A DNA stretch of 64,000 nt from Polytrichum commune (GCA_950295325.1 OX485803.1:23684001-23748000); one strand, 5' to 3'; counted from the first letter of the stretch, positions 10,961 through 23,830 are shown. Translations and numbers: made by a program. The notes: generated by a model not told the origin, from the letters alone.

Positions 10961-13463
10961 TTGCATGAAGGATTGAACATATAATGGGTTCTATATGTTC
11001 GGTTGATAATCTAATGTGATTGTACCTCATGCCTTTTCAATGTCCGATTATGAATAGTGGCCACATAAAATCCCCATGTCTTGGTACAAAAGCATCATAT
11101 TCAATGTCATCTACAATACACAATATGTTTTGTGTACCTATCATTAAGCAATCTAATCTCTCTAAACACATACCCTTTCGCTAAACAATTATAACTCGTA
11201 GTTATGTATATGTATGAAGAACCTTTTAACATTATACAACATGTCTTGTATGGTAGTATCAGTAGACTTTAAAGCATAAGATTTTTATTTATTGAATGAA
11301 ACTAAGATGAACAATTTAATGATTTGTCTTATCTCATTGGACATCATGCATGAATGAAAGAGGTAGTATTAGGGGTTTAATAGGGATTTAAAAGGGATTG
11401 TTGAGCTAAGAATGAGGCCACTTCCCTCGGGGGGGGGGGGCACTCCCTTGTATATTTTGCATACACATGCGATAATGACCTATTAAAATGGGGGCTATTT
11501 ACCTATGAGAAAGGATTATAAGGGATGCTAATTTTTAAAATAATGGTAAATTGTTGTGATTATTTGCACCCTATTGGTAATTATAAATTCTTGGATGGTT
11601 GATTTTATGGTACCCTATATTACTTATATGTATTTTTTCCCCTGATTGCCCCCATTCCTTAAAGTGTATGATACAGTAGAATTCTTGTTAGAAGCACATG
11701 TACAGAGTAAGAGAAACAAACATTTACTAGGGTTTAGGGTTTAGGGTCACACTGAAGTCCGGGCAAAGCAAAACACTAAACAATAACAACAAAAGATTGC
11801 AATTACATGTCATAAAGCAACACGAGCCAACGAATAAAAGTTGTGTTGGATAACACAGTTAGAAACCTTGAGGTCTTAGGGAACAGGCCAGCCACATGTG
11901 TCTCAAAGTCACATTTACAAGGTTTGCAAAATCCCTACAATTGATGCCGTGATATTCCAATCCTACACATTGGAGGAAAATCCCACGCCATCCAAGCAAA
12001 ATCCACCTAAACTAGCTAGGCTACCATTTACACATGTGGGAGATATGAGGGTACTCGAACTGAAACGACTACTACAAATTTCAAGGTATACTAATGATCA
12101 TTCAACCTTTTTCCAAATTATATCTCCACATGTGTGAGATAGTACAAATTTAGCAGGTTTTATTTTTTATTTGAAATGAACTCACTCAATGAGTTTGCAT
12201 CTACCTCATCTAAGGTGTAGATTTTGCTAGTTGATTCATACAGTATAGACACAGTTGAGATAATAGCATCCATATCAACCCCACACACAACCACTCTCAA
12301 CATACTTATATTTGTTGAGACCCGACTGTTTTTTGAACCAATGGAGGTAAGCCATAGCAGTTGGGAAGAGCGTTTCTCTATTTCCGTTCTGGACTACACG
12401 TTTCATCAAGTCAATGGGTTGCCAACAATTGCCCCACTTAGTACCAACCTTCACCCTTATCTTTTGAACCCTTCCTATATAGAACATGCCATATTTTGGT
12501 AGCAAAGTATTTAATTTTTGAAACTATCGCTTTTTCTCCATGCTATTTTATATGTACCACTTAGGTAATTTAATCATGTTTTGTCAAATGCTATATTATA
12601 TATAATCATGTTTCACAATCCCAAAGCACCCTATACTACATCTAATAATTTACAAATTTTACGCCAAATTTTTATACAAGACCCTATATTTTATCGCACG
12701 TAGTTCCTACGTTTTTCGCCAGTGCCCCCCCCCCCCCCCCCCCCCCGAGCCACTTCCTTTGATTAGAGATGCAATTTGAACAAATTGCGCTTTTTTGTAG
12801 AGGGTGATTGAAGGGGAATGTGGACAATTGATGCGGGAGTGAATGAAGGGGCGTTGGAGGGCGTGTGTGTATCATGTGTGGGCCACAATGTGGGCGGATA
12901 GGAGTTGCCATCGGTGGTGCGTGAGTTGCTTGAAGTTGTTACATAGATAGGAAGACCCTCACCAAAGGATTTGTTAGGAGGCTTCAGTTGTGAATGCAAA
13001 TGCAATCGCTACGCATTGCATCCTAGCCTTTTAGAATTGCACAAGTGTGTACTTCAAGGTGCTCTAGATTGGATTTACAAAATCTTGAGGTATGCATTCT
13101 TGTGATCATTTAGTTCTTGCTCTTTGGAATAGATTTCTAGAGCGTGGTTTTGTTGGGTGGAATATCAAGATTGATTTGACTTGGAGTGTGCATCAAACAT
13201 GGAGATTGGTTTATGTTGGCATCAAAAAGGAACCAACAACAAGTTCACATATAAATTTACTGGTTAATTGATGATAGATTTAGAAACAATAATTGCATTA
13301 GCTTTCATGACATACATTGCACAATAAAATGCTTATGAGTTATATCCAGGGACTTAAAAAAAAAGGTCTTAATCAACTTTATTGATGAAAGTTAAAGATT
13401 TACATTATACATATGATAGCATTGATTGCATGAATCGCCAAATGAGGAGTTTTAAAATACTTA
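10961..13463. other. Intergenic spacer
   Basis: No gene recognised. It holds a G12 tract (11429-11440), three tandem TTTAGGG-like units near 11730-11748, and a C22 tract (12725-12746). Open frames are short, overlap on both strands and lack family features. Confidence 0.55.
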
Positions 13464-15479
13464 GGGGTTGTTTACACCATGGAACATGAGGTCATCCTTA
13501 GGCCATGTAAGATATGTGATTGGATATTGAACTCATTCCATGACCACTTTGGTTTACACCAAGGAAAAAATGTTAGAGTGACAATGGAGGTTGAGGTTCC
13601 CAAAAGACATATTTTAAGGCCTACATAATCCACTAACATGGTCCAATGGATTTTGCGGTGAGAGAGGCAAAAGAGGCGGTCGAGTAGAAAAAGGTAGGGG
13701 CCCATGGCAGAGAAATGATGTTATAATAATTTCTTAATGAATTTTTTTTGGGGGTTGTAGATACAATGGCGGAAACCCTTTATTACAAAATAATGTTGTA
13801 TTTTAAAACCATAGTAGAAAAGGTTGTTGTTTACAACATTCTCTCGTTTCTCTTGCACCCTTGTTGTGGCATGGTTTGAGTTGTAGTGTGTGAAGTTCTT
13901 TTTGAAAACATGGACTCTTCAAGACAATCTTCAAATCACTCTTCAAAACAATCTACATTATATTTGAATACATCCAAAAATTCACAACAAAAACATTGGG
14001 AGGAAAAAAACTTCATATGCATCCAACGCTCAACAATACATTGCCAATTCTTGAACCCACCTAAAACCCCGGAAAATAGATCCTTCACTCCGAAAACATG
14101 GCACAAATCGTAACTCAAACCAAAATAATAATAATAATAATCCAAGATACCCCGAACAATTCAAAAAAACCACTAGGAGAATGATTCAAATACGATTGAG
14201 CAATGTTTTCCCACCAAAAATACCATCAAACCAAACTCCAAATCACTTTTCAAGATTTTTTTTGAATTTTTTCTTCAAGAAATACTAGAAATTAACTACA
14301 AAGCAATGGAAGAATGTAAATTGCAATCTTCAACCATCACTACATTGCCAATCCTTAAGCCCACTTGGAATCCCAAGGCTTACATCCTTCACTCACATAA
14401 CACAACACAAGGTCCCAACTCAAAACAAAAAAGGTGAATCCTCAACACTGTTGAACAAATCCAACAAGCAATCTCTCAACACAAAACTCGTCCTCTTGAT
14501 TAGTCAACATTAAACACTACATTTTGGGTGAATCCACCTAAACCTCCATCACAACAAAGCACTTGGGAAATCAACTGTTTCATTTAACAAGACAACACGA
14601 CAACACGATAACTTACCTAATACAACAGATGAGGCGCAACAACTCCGTCGCAAAATGGTGTGTACAAACTATATTGAGATCACAAAGAGAGGAAGTCTGC
14701 AGATCTAATGAAGAAGGTGGAAACAATAAAAACCTACAAAAAGACAACGGCCGTTGCTGGGTCATGATGGGTGCAAAGGCTGAGCAACTGAGTTTTATTC
14801 TTGGTCATGCTCACATTGGAATTTTGTTATTCTTGCAGTGTACCAATTTTGCATGTCTGAAGTACACTTCTATGTAGTTTACACTTGTGAATAAATAGAA
14901 ATTTGTACATTTTCATTATAATGTTTATTATCCTCTGCAATTGTCCTTCTCTTTAACTTGCTACTGGCTGGCAATTGCCAACAAATGTCAAAATGTGATA
15001 TGCATGTTGAATTTCAAAGAGTACCCACCTTTCTACTAGTATTGTTACATGTGTTTCGTAATTCTAATCAACCATAACCCATTTATGTACAAAAAGACAT
15101 AATGAAGGCATGAACATGAGTCATGTGACGGAGTGCTTTACAAGTGTAGTAAAATACTCAACACTTACAAAACAATTATCATTGGCAACTTGTGTGACAC
15201 TATAAATAATCTTGTATACGATACTAATTTGAGAATGGTAAAACTTGAATTATTTTTACAAAACTGCCCTTTTTGAACAATTATTAAAAAAATCAGCACA
15301 TTCAACTTTTGATGCATGGTCATTCCTCTTGATCCACATTTGGTTTACACCTAGTGAGGGGCCCAAAGACTTTGTAAATCGACTTTTTTTCCTTTTTTTA
15401 ATCGGACCATGGAAGTTAGACCATGGAAAAAGACCAGCTTGCATGGTCCAACTTCATGATGCATGGTGTAAACCGGCCC
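13464..15479. mobile_element. Possible 2-kb Harbinger-like element
   Basis: The left end GGGGTTGTTTACACCATGG and right end CATGGTGTAAACCGGCCC are inverted, and each is flanked by TTA (13461-13463 and 15480-15482). The interior (13.7-15.2 kb) is A-rich and non-coding, with a TAA microsatellite near 14121-14140. A second GGTTTACACC pair lies inside both ends (about 13549 and 15342). It may be one element or two related elements. Confidence 0.5.
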
Positions 15480-16606
15480 TTAGATGAAGATCTATGTTCT
15501 GTAACTCGATCAAGTCTCCTCCAAACAGAAACCTGCAGGGGTTAAGGTTAACGTGGTTAGGGCTGCTTTTGTTGTTGTTTAAAGTGCATGTGCTCTGTCA
15601 GTGCTTCTAAGCAGAAATTGACACCCAGGATTCCAATGACAAGAGTTACATTCTCATCACCCATGCTTCTGATACAAGAGGTTTCCCCCCCCCCCCTTTA
15701 ATATTATATGTGCATATTTGAAGAGTGTGAGCTAAAGAGGATTTGTGCTCCATCGGTGTCTCTGTGGATACTTCAACAGCCAAGAATCCCAATGACAAGA
15801 GCTCCACCCTTGGCCATGCTTCCAAACAAGAAAGAAAAGAGTAGAGAGTATGCATCGCTACAAGGTGCAGTCAGAGTGTGAATTGCTATAGATAATTGCA
15901 ACTCATCACAAGGTATGTAAACTGCACTTCACTACAAGGACCTGTGGGAGTGTCAATTGCTACAAGGAATGAAGCTCGTATGAGTTCGCTCACACAAAAC
16001 AAAGAAACCGACTCCCAATGAAGAAAATGGAGTTCTAAAGCTCTGATAAAAGAAGAAGAAAAAATGAGACAAAGAATATAGACAACTCACATGAATATGT
16101 CAATGTTAGGATTAGAGCATGATCACACGTTGTTACACCAAAATTTACCATGAATGGATGCTAAATCGGGTAACATTATTTTAGAGGGGAGATAGTCTCA
16201 TTAGATGTTCCATACGGTCACTCTATATGAGCTTCATTAATGGTGGGTCCCATGATCAAAACTAATATCTTACAATTCACAAGGCTTTGCATAGGAATAG
16301 TTGAAGCTAAGATTCTATTTGGTCAAAGATTGTGAGGTATTAATAGTTGATTCTCTTATAAAGGAGTTGAAAGTTGGGCTGCAATATACCCATGTTATTT
16401 CAGGTTGGAAGAGCTTTCATGGGCCCACCAACGGTACAATAGCAGCTGAGCCTGACGCGTGGGTTCAGCTCACGGACTAAACCCGACATTGTTTTGTTGT
16501 AAGGGTGTTGTATGGAGAACTAGTGAACATGCTTTTAGTGACTAATGACGTTTACCTTGTCATTGTGACGTTAAAAATAAATATTTTGTACAACTGAGCA
16601 ATGAAC
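15480..16606. other. Intergenic spacer
   Basis: No gene or repeat recognised apart from a C12 tract at 15685-15696 and two loosely similar segments near 15640-15700 and 15770-15850 (both contain CCAATGACAAGAG). Confidence 0.5.
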
Positions 16607-16608
16607 TA

Positions 16609-16905
16609 CACTAAATATGACATTTAGTGTTAGATACACTAAATACGAACACTACACTAAATATCACTAACCCTATGAAAGTAAGTAACATTAAATGTAA
16701 ACTCAAACACTAAATATCATCTATGGTAATATGTGAAAGTTACATGCACGAATTTAGTGTTTAGTAGGAAAGAGGTGGCAACAAGGAAGGCGGCGGCGGC
16801 GCATTTATGTCTAACACTAATTATCAAAGAATTGAAAATTAGTGTTGAGCATAGTAGGGTGGTAAAACACTAAATCTAATCAAACACTAAATATCATATT
16901 TAGTG
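16609..16905. mobile_element. CACTAAAT MITE, copy 1 (297 bp)
   Basis: Flanked by TA. The left end is CACTAAATATGACATTTAGT; the right end is CACTAAATATCATATTTAGT plus G. Each terminus is itself nearly palindromic. The interior matches copy 2 (20723-21070) over long blocks such as GAAAGTAAGTAACATTAAAT and ATGGTAATATGTG. A short (GGC)n patch near 16790 is private to this copy. Confidence 0.8.
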
Positions 16906-16914
16906 TAGTTTTTC

Positions 16915-17110
16915 TTTAATGCCACTTACATTTGGAATTACGCAATGCTAGAATTTCTTACAATTAATTTCACTATATATTAACCAAGAGTAGATAAGTT
17001 GTATTGGACATTATACAACATAAATGGCTTTACTTGATAAAAACTAATATCCTTAGAAAAAAAAATTATAACATTGTGTAACTCCAAATAGTAAGTGATA
17101 CCATAAACGG
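16915..17110. mobile_element. MITE with TATTTGGA-type ends, abutting copy 1
   Basis: The left part reads GCCACTTACATTTGGAATTA and the right part GTGTAACTCCAAATAGTAAG, inverted relative to each other. It lies directly against the CACTAAAT MITE. The downstream flank ATACCATAAACGGTG recurs at 39336-39350, showing a shared longer unit. Confidence 0.6.
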
Positions 17111-17339
17111 TGCAGGTTTGAGGATTTATGTAAATGATAAGTTGAGAATATGCTAACATTAGTGGCATACTAGCATTATGATGAGTTAAAAGTGGCCCCT
17201 TTTGAACCAAAATAGATATTCAAAATAAAGTAAAAGTTTACCACTATGTGCAAACCCTACCTACTATATGATGAGCGCATTACAAAAACTATGCCTTTTG
17301 TTGTTCCAATCCCATGTGGATTTTGGTCATAAAAATCTT

Positions 17340-17655
17340 CGTGGTCGCGTGTAGATTCCCTCGCGAGGTAGAGAAGATGTTCATTCGCTTCAGGAAAAAA
17401 CTACGATGATGTTGGAATACTTACTAACGTCTCCAACTTCATGTTCTCCAGTTCCAGAGAACGAAACAATCCGAATTTGAGGCCCTCAAGTTTCTGGGTT
17501 CACTCCACCTAGCCCGGTTATGATTTCGGTTTCTCTGTCTGTAGCCCAAGGGTTCAGTTGCCTCAAGAAGCTCGTGGAGGACTGGAGAAAGTTTTTCTTC
17601 TCTTTGTTGGAGCCTATGTAGAAGAGGAGATTTTGCAGAAATTCAACAGAAAGAG
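17340..17655 (+). promoter_or_regulatory. Probable promoter/5' UTR of KTI12
   Basis: Just upstream of the ATG the base composition changes: CpG-containing blocks (GTCGCGTG, CTCGCGAGG) and CT/GA-rich stretches replace the AT-rich repeat DNA. The start context is AGAAAGAGATGGC, close to the plant optimum (purine at -3, G at +4). No confident TATA box or transcription start was identified. Confidence 0.45.
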
Positions 17656-20600
17656 ATGGCACTCGTGTTGATGTGTGGGCAACCATGTAGTGGAAAATCC
17701 ACAGCTGCCGCCTGCTTAAAGGAAGCTCTAGAGAAGAGATCCAACGTACCTGTTATTCTTATTGACGAACCGTCTCTCAACCTTGACCGCAATGAGAGCT
17801 ATCAAGGTGTGTGGTCTGAGGTGAAGGCTGAAATATGTACCTCCTTTTTGGCAATTTAGAGCATGTTTGTTTTTGGCAGTTTTGGATCCTGAGACCTTTT
17901 TATTGTGTGAGATTCCGCAGACATGCCACGGGAAAAGAATTTGCGTGGACTACTTCGGTCTGCTGTGGACCGAGCTGTGTCTAGAGATTCTATTGTAATT
18001 GTTGACTCACTCAATAATATTAAGGTACTTACCACGATTGACATAAATTGTTGAACACTACTCTGCCAATATATTAGCCTGTTTTGCATCACTTCCCTTT
18101 TTATTTCAACGAAGACTTTTGAAACGCACATTGCAGTAACTGGCAACCTGGGCTTGATTTTAGGGTTACAGGTATGAGCTATGGTGTTTGGCCCGAGCAT
18201 CTGGAGTCCGCTATTGTGTGGTATAATACTTCCACTCAACTTTTTCCAATGTTGCAGAAAAATATGTAATATTGTAGCATCCCAGCTTTGCATGTAATAT
18301 AATGTCTTCTGTAGCCGGTTGTGTATTGCAATCCAAGAATGTTTACTTGAATGTGCAATGCCCAGTTGCATTGTATTACAGGTGAGGAGCAGTGCCGTGC
18401 ATGGAATGAAGCTCGACAACAGCAGGGGGTGCCCTCCTTCAACAATGACATGTGAGACTCTGGCTATTACCAGGGTTTTAGTTTGCTATGAGCCACATAT
18501 ACTCTAAATTTTTATAACACTGATTTCACTATGATTCAATCACATCAAACTCCAATGTTGCATCAATGCCTATAAAACATAATGTTGCAAGTTTAATGTT
18601 TTGTTTCATTGTTTTATAGTTGCAAGATCTAAAAGTTTGATTTATGTGTTGAATCAGTGTTGAATGACTCGTAAGCTGATTGTAGAGTTAGCACTATTAA
18701 ACCCTAAAGGGTATATATCAACACGTAGTCAACATCAAACACTGATCACTTGTAATTTGAGATGTAGTAGGATTTAGGTTTGTTCATTGTACCTGGTGCG
18801 TAGATTTGATGATTTGGTGAGACGGTTCGAAAGGCCTGATGGCAAAAACCGGTGGGATTCACGCCTGTTTGAACTTCAACCTAGCGCTGGTTAGTGGCAC
18901 TCTCTTGTTAACTGCATATCAGAAAGCAACATCTGCTCCTCTCAATTTAAAGTATGCACCTTGATCGACTCTGCCTACATTTGTAGAAATGGATTACATA
19001 TCTAAGATGTGCTCTTAGTATGCTTTTCTATTTGTTAGAGAATCGGGCCATGGGTGGGAATTTGAGTTTAGGGTTTAATGCCAAACTAGGAGCGTTCCTT
19101 TTCTACTCTTTGGCCTATTCTTTGGTGTCATATAAATGCCATGTAGACAGAAATCTCATTTTCATCAGTTGGAATCACACCCTCATGTAAACCTCTCAGG
19201 CCTGTTTGTGACTCTTCATAAATGGGAGTGTTTTATTTTATGGTAAACTCCTTTAGATTGCACAGTTTGTTCATGTGTGCCAACTTGTGTGTGGTGTTTG
19301 TTGCCACTTTGTTTTAGGTGCTGCCTGACTTACTTCTTTATTTGCAGAGGAGATCCTTGATGGCTCTGAAGCTATAGTCGATGCTGTGGATTTCATAACT
19401 CAAGACAAACAATCTGGGGGTGCTCGAAATTCCCAAGTGTTGCAGCCTACAATTGCCACACAAAACGTCAGTTGCTGTGCTTCTGTTTTGCATATGTGAA
19501 GATTATAGACTAATAGAATTTTACATAGGACTTAGAGATGGTGATCAGTTGAGTGCTGGAATGTTGCATAGGTGAAGAGGAACTTCCTTGAATTCAATGA
19601 ATCTTAATTGCAGATTATGATCTTATACCTGTATTTCGGTTATAAGTGCAAATTGTTATTTCTTTCCGTTTGCATTATCATACTCTTTACTGCTCAGAGT
19701 ATTGAGTCAAAGGTTGGTATCTATGAGACTCTCATTTTGTCATGGCTTCCTTTTACTATGTTGGACAAAGATCCTCATGAAATCTTATCCCAGGTTGTTG
19801 GATTTTATAGGTACGAGCTTCAGAAACAAATTCACTCTATGAGCTAGATCGAGCCACACAGGTTGGATAGCCGCTATATTCTGCTATTACTACTGAAGTT
19901 GTACCTATATATAGGTTTACCTTGTCCGCTGTATATGAGAAGGGTGAAGAGGTTTAAAAAATGGGGAAGCACATGAAAATAAGTCACAGTAGCACTCAGA
20001 TTCCTGAGACCAATTTGAATTCCTCTGTTCTTCTGGATCAGCTCTTTGAACTTATATTCAGGAATAGTGACAGCAGGAAATTGATCATTGTACTTATTGC
20101 AAATTTGCCAGGAAGTAGTTTCTGCTTTGGTGGATGCACAAGCACAAGGTGCCGGTGGTGTAGTGCGAAATGTCTCAGTTGGAGAAGGCCTGCCTTTCAT
20201 ATCCTCTCTTACCACTATGTGAAGTTTTTACACTATTGTGTGATTTCTTGATTGCTGACATGTTTCTGCACATGATGATCCAAACATCTTGCGCCTTCAT
20301 TGTGACAGCAGTATGACAAATACTGTATTCCATCATGTCAAAGGTGTGGGGTGTAAGGTAAGCAGGCCTAATCTGGTCACTACCCTTAATTGGACACTTA
20401 TATTTGAGTGTTGTGCGGTTAGGATTTGATATAGAAACCAGATACTAAAAAAACACATGTCTAAAGTAAATTGGAACACATGCTTAAAATTTGTTAAGTG
20501 TTTTAGATTTAATAGTCAACACCTTTTTTGTGAGGGGGGGAGCTATATGACCATTCAAGAAGAAAGAATCTTCACGTTAATAAGATTACAAGGAAAATAA

Positions 20601-21452
20601 CTCCAGCCTCAAATCTGATCTGCTAATCGTCTCCTGCTAATTGTGTGTTTAATATTTTGGGAGAAGTGGGCTAATTGGAAGAAATTACTATGTTTTTAGG
20701 CCCACTTACCTTATATACACTACACTAAATAGGATATTTAGTGTTGATACCCTAAATACGAACGCATACACTAAATATCAATAACCCTTTGAAAGTAAGT
20801 AACATTAAATGTAAACTCCAACACTAAATATCAACTATGGTAATATGTGGAAGTTACATGTTTGAATTTAGTGTTAGTCTCGATATGAAAACAAAAAAAA
20901 ACAAAAACAATGATAAAAGGAGAATTTGATCATATCTTCTAGCATATCTTCTAGCATATCTTCTAGCATATCTTCTAACACTAATTGTCGAAAAATTGAA
21001 AACTAGTGTCGAGCAGGGTAGGGTGGTAACAACATAAATTATAATCAAACACTAAATATCCTATTTAGTGTACTGTGGTTTTCACTTAGTATCAATGTTA
21101 GCCTAAATTTTGTTGCATGTGTGGGGGGCCCAAAATGTCATCTCGAAGACTATCAAGTAAAGGATGAATTTTAATTATGTCCAACTTATGACCCTTCGTT
21201 CTGAATGTGATATCTTTCTTCCTGGTGTTTTCATTTGTGTCTAAGCTGCTAGCCTTAACCGTGTCAAAGCAGCACATCAACTTGAACAGAAATGTAGCTC
21301 TTCCAGAGCTCAGGCGATTGCGTCGAACTTTTCTAAAGTTAGCAGGGCAGTCCAGCTTATCAGGCCCTCCCCCACCATCAGATGCAAAAAGCGCGAAGCG
21401 AATGTTTGCGGACTATTTGAACGGTGAACTTTCCACCAATCTCATCAAATGA
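17656..21452 (+). CDS. KTI12: KTI12/DRL1-type Elongator-associated P-loop protein
   Basis: Nine exons: 17656-17806, 17921-18024, 18164-18220, 18366-18451, 18804-18889, 19348-19466, 19811-19861, 20112-20218, 21290-21452. All introns are GT-AG, phases agree, and the product is 307 residues, the usual family size. Walker A is GQPCSGKS at residues 8-15; a Walker-B-like strand IVIVDSLN lies at 75-82; the family blocks KNLRG, GYRYELWC, RRFERPDGKNRWDS, NSLYELDRATQ and LPELRRLRRTFLKL are intact. KTI12 proteins bind tRNA and the Elongator complex and are needed for wobble-uridine modification; in Arabidopsis the homologue is DRL1/ELO4. Exon 4 begins at an internal AG (18365), not the stronger-looking AG at 18381, because only that choice keeps frame and restores the segment before GEEQC. 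The exon 8/9 junction (donor 20219, acceptor 21289) is the least certain. The start is the only ATG ahead of the P-loop. Intron 8 carries two repeats. Confidence 0.92.
20395..20690 (+). repeat. Dispersed repeat in KTI12 intron 8
   Basis: Matches the GTTAGGTGTGGAT family: TATTTGAGTGTTGTGCGGTT (compare 10790), AAAAACACATGTCTAAAG (compare 62040), then the distal part with TATATGACCATTCAAGA and AAGTGGGCTAATTGG (compare 51075 and 63820). It lies wholly within intron 8. Confidence 0.6.
20723..21070. mobile_element. CACTAAAT MITE, copy 2, in KTI12 intron 8
   Basis: Flanked by TA (20721-20722, 21071-21072). Left end CACTAAATAGGATATTTAGT; right end CACTAAATATCCTATTTAGT plus G. It is homologous to 16609-16905 throughout but carries a private 12-bp tandem repeat. 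It occupies about a third of the intron. Confidence 0.8.
20931..20978 (+). repeat. 12-bp tandem repeat, four units
   Basis: Four adjacent copies of CATATCTTCTAG, the last ending in A. It lies inside MITE copy 2 and is absent from copy 1, so it expanded after the copies separated. Confidence 0.85.
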
Positions 21453-23830
21453 TCCTTCAAGAAGAAGCACCGACCCAATATGTCCTTGAAGCTTTTAGAC
21501 GTAGAGATTGTTATAGGTCTGCACAAAGAATGTGTGGTAGGCATTTGTGCATCATTTGTCAATCAGGAGATGAAAAAAGCAAGCGCAGAGAGGACGTCAA
21601 CATGGTGTAAATCTGGGGTTGGCAAGAATGCCATAGAATTAATATGGTTTTGGTGGAAAGCAAATAATGGTTGTTGGTAAACCCTAAGGAAAGGCCCGGG
21701 GGGGTTGACCTCATATCGAAGATGTATGATAACATATGATTTCAAAACTGAGTCTGGAGTTTGGTTCCAAAAGAGAGTTATGGAGGATGGGTTCTAAACT
21801 ATATCTGTATGCCAAATTGTAACCTTGTCCGTCTCAGCGAGAATGATACATGTGGACAACTTCTATTATGCTGCACAAAATATCACCTTAGGAATTTAAG
21901 GACCAACTGACATATCAAAGTGGTTCACATCATTGTTGAAACACTAGCTCACCCCAACATGTATCACTTCACTCTTGTCTACATTGGTTCACAAAACAAC
22001 AAATGCCCAGTCAACACAATTCCATGGTTTACTTCCGTGTTCATGCTTCCTTTCCAAAACAGATTGCCTGCGACACTTAGACCTCACATCCTTTGCATAA
22101 AATGTAAATTACCACCAAATAATCCACCATTTTGTCCCTATTCCTCTTACTATTCAATTTATAGAATTTATATATTGGAACAACAGATTTTCAACAATCG
22201 CCACTACCGATAAAGACACCTAATACCATGCCTCTGACTGCTACAGCAGAACACCCTTCCCACCCCTCATCTCCTAGTATTAGGACACCAACCTACAATT
22301 GATTTCCTTACAAACCTTGATATTCCTCCAACCAAGACTAAAAATCTCATGAAATAATTATCATGTAACGCCAACAAATATCCCACCCATATCATCCTCA
22401 TTTAAAAGAAAACTTTAAAAGCATCACGCCCTAGTGGCCCAAGACAATACTCCCTCCTCCCCCCTCATTTGATGTGCTACTTTCTCCAAAGGGTCCACCA
22501 ATTCATAAATAGGCATCACACCATCTCCATTTTACGTGACTTGAGGCTTCAATGTACATAGAACTATGAACTTATCGCTTTAATGAATTGTATACATTAT
22601 AAGCAAGTGTGACATATGACTTGTGGTCCCATATCCTCACAATTATGTGGTTTACGCCAAACCATAATAGGTCACAAACTCAAATGCACCTTATCTCACA
22701 CAAAAAGTGGGACATGACCTAGATGGGTAACATAAATGAATGTTCCTCTATACAAATGTAATTGCCTATGAGTAACACAAATGCATAACACTATAAAAAT
22801 CCATAACTAATTCCTATGATGTCCCAAAAACATCAAATAAAATAACATAGAAATATCATTTCTTTGATTAAATATCAACTTTAAATATCATTATATTATT
22901 GTTTCTTGAAAAAACATGCAATTCTCTAAATGCTATAATTGCTCAAGATTTAGATCTCAAAATTAGGGCAAGTTACCTTAAATTCAAAGAATAAAAATGA
23001 ATAAATGAATAATAAATAAACAAGGGAACGTGGCTTCTGCACAAGAGGCTCTACCCTAAAATAGCATTTTGAATGTTCGGAATAATCGATATTTATATGA
23101 ATAAGAGTTGTTGAGCTTTCATTGAGCATTTTAGTAAGCTTTTCTATGAGCTTCCACTAAGCTTTCACTGAGCTTCACCAACCCTTATCCAATAAACTTT
23201 GACATGCATTATTGGGGCCCGATTATCACTCAAAGGCAATCTCCACAACGCCTCTAACCCATGATATGGGACAGAGTCAACAAACAATCCCTCATTGCAG
23301 GGTTTGGGAAATTTTTGAGCTCAAACAGTTAAAATCAACCCCTTCACAACTTCTACCGGTTTTTTCAGGATTTGACCAGTTGCAAATTTGTTGCCATTAA
23401 TTTGGATTGGCCAATATCCTATAGTTTTTTTCAAGTGCTAGCTAATTTCCTCTTCATTGTAATGACAACTGGCCAAAAACTTGGGCATTGATAAGTAAGC
23501 CGGTTTTCCAATGTAGCAAAATAATATCTACAAACAACATACACCATTCAACAACAACGTCCAAAGAACATTTCAACATACAACAATAATATGTAATGAC
23601 ATCAACATCCAACAACAACGATCAACAATTCATTACATACAAGAAACAACAACAATGATCAACAATTTATTCATAGCAGGAATTGAAACTAAAATACGCC
23701 ATCAATCGGTTGATGGCCATGGATTTACTCTTCTATCATACCTAGGTCTTAAAACCTCATATTTGATTGAGGCCACAACATGATAAAAGAATAATTTAAC
23801 ATAGCATATTATATACAAAAATGAAATTCA
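21453..23830. other. KTI12 3' flank and spacer
   Basis: The first few hundred bases are presumably KTI12 3' UTR; no strong AATAAA was seen. Beyond that there is no gene. Near 23119-23180 there are irregular repeats of GAGCTTTCATT-like words, and 23560-23660 is CAACAA-rich. Confidence 0.45.

Noticed and set aside
16609-16905. Assignment to the CACTA (En/Spm) superfamily
   Set aside because: Ends start with CACTA, but the flanks are TA at both sides of two copies and no 3-bp duplication is evident.
18221-18365. A microexon in KTI12 intron 3
   Set aside because: Candidate AG-16 nt-GT pieces either hit a stop or encode HPSFA, which does not fit. Using the AG at 18365 keeps the frame without any extra exon.
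18236-18507. ORFs overlapping KTI12 introns on both strands (for example 17856-18419 -, 18319-18507 +)
   Set aside because: They are shadows across confirmed exons and introns and have no domain features.
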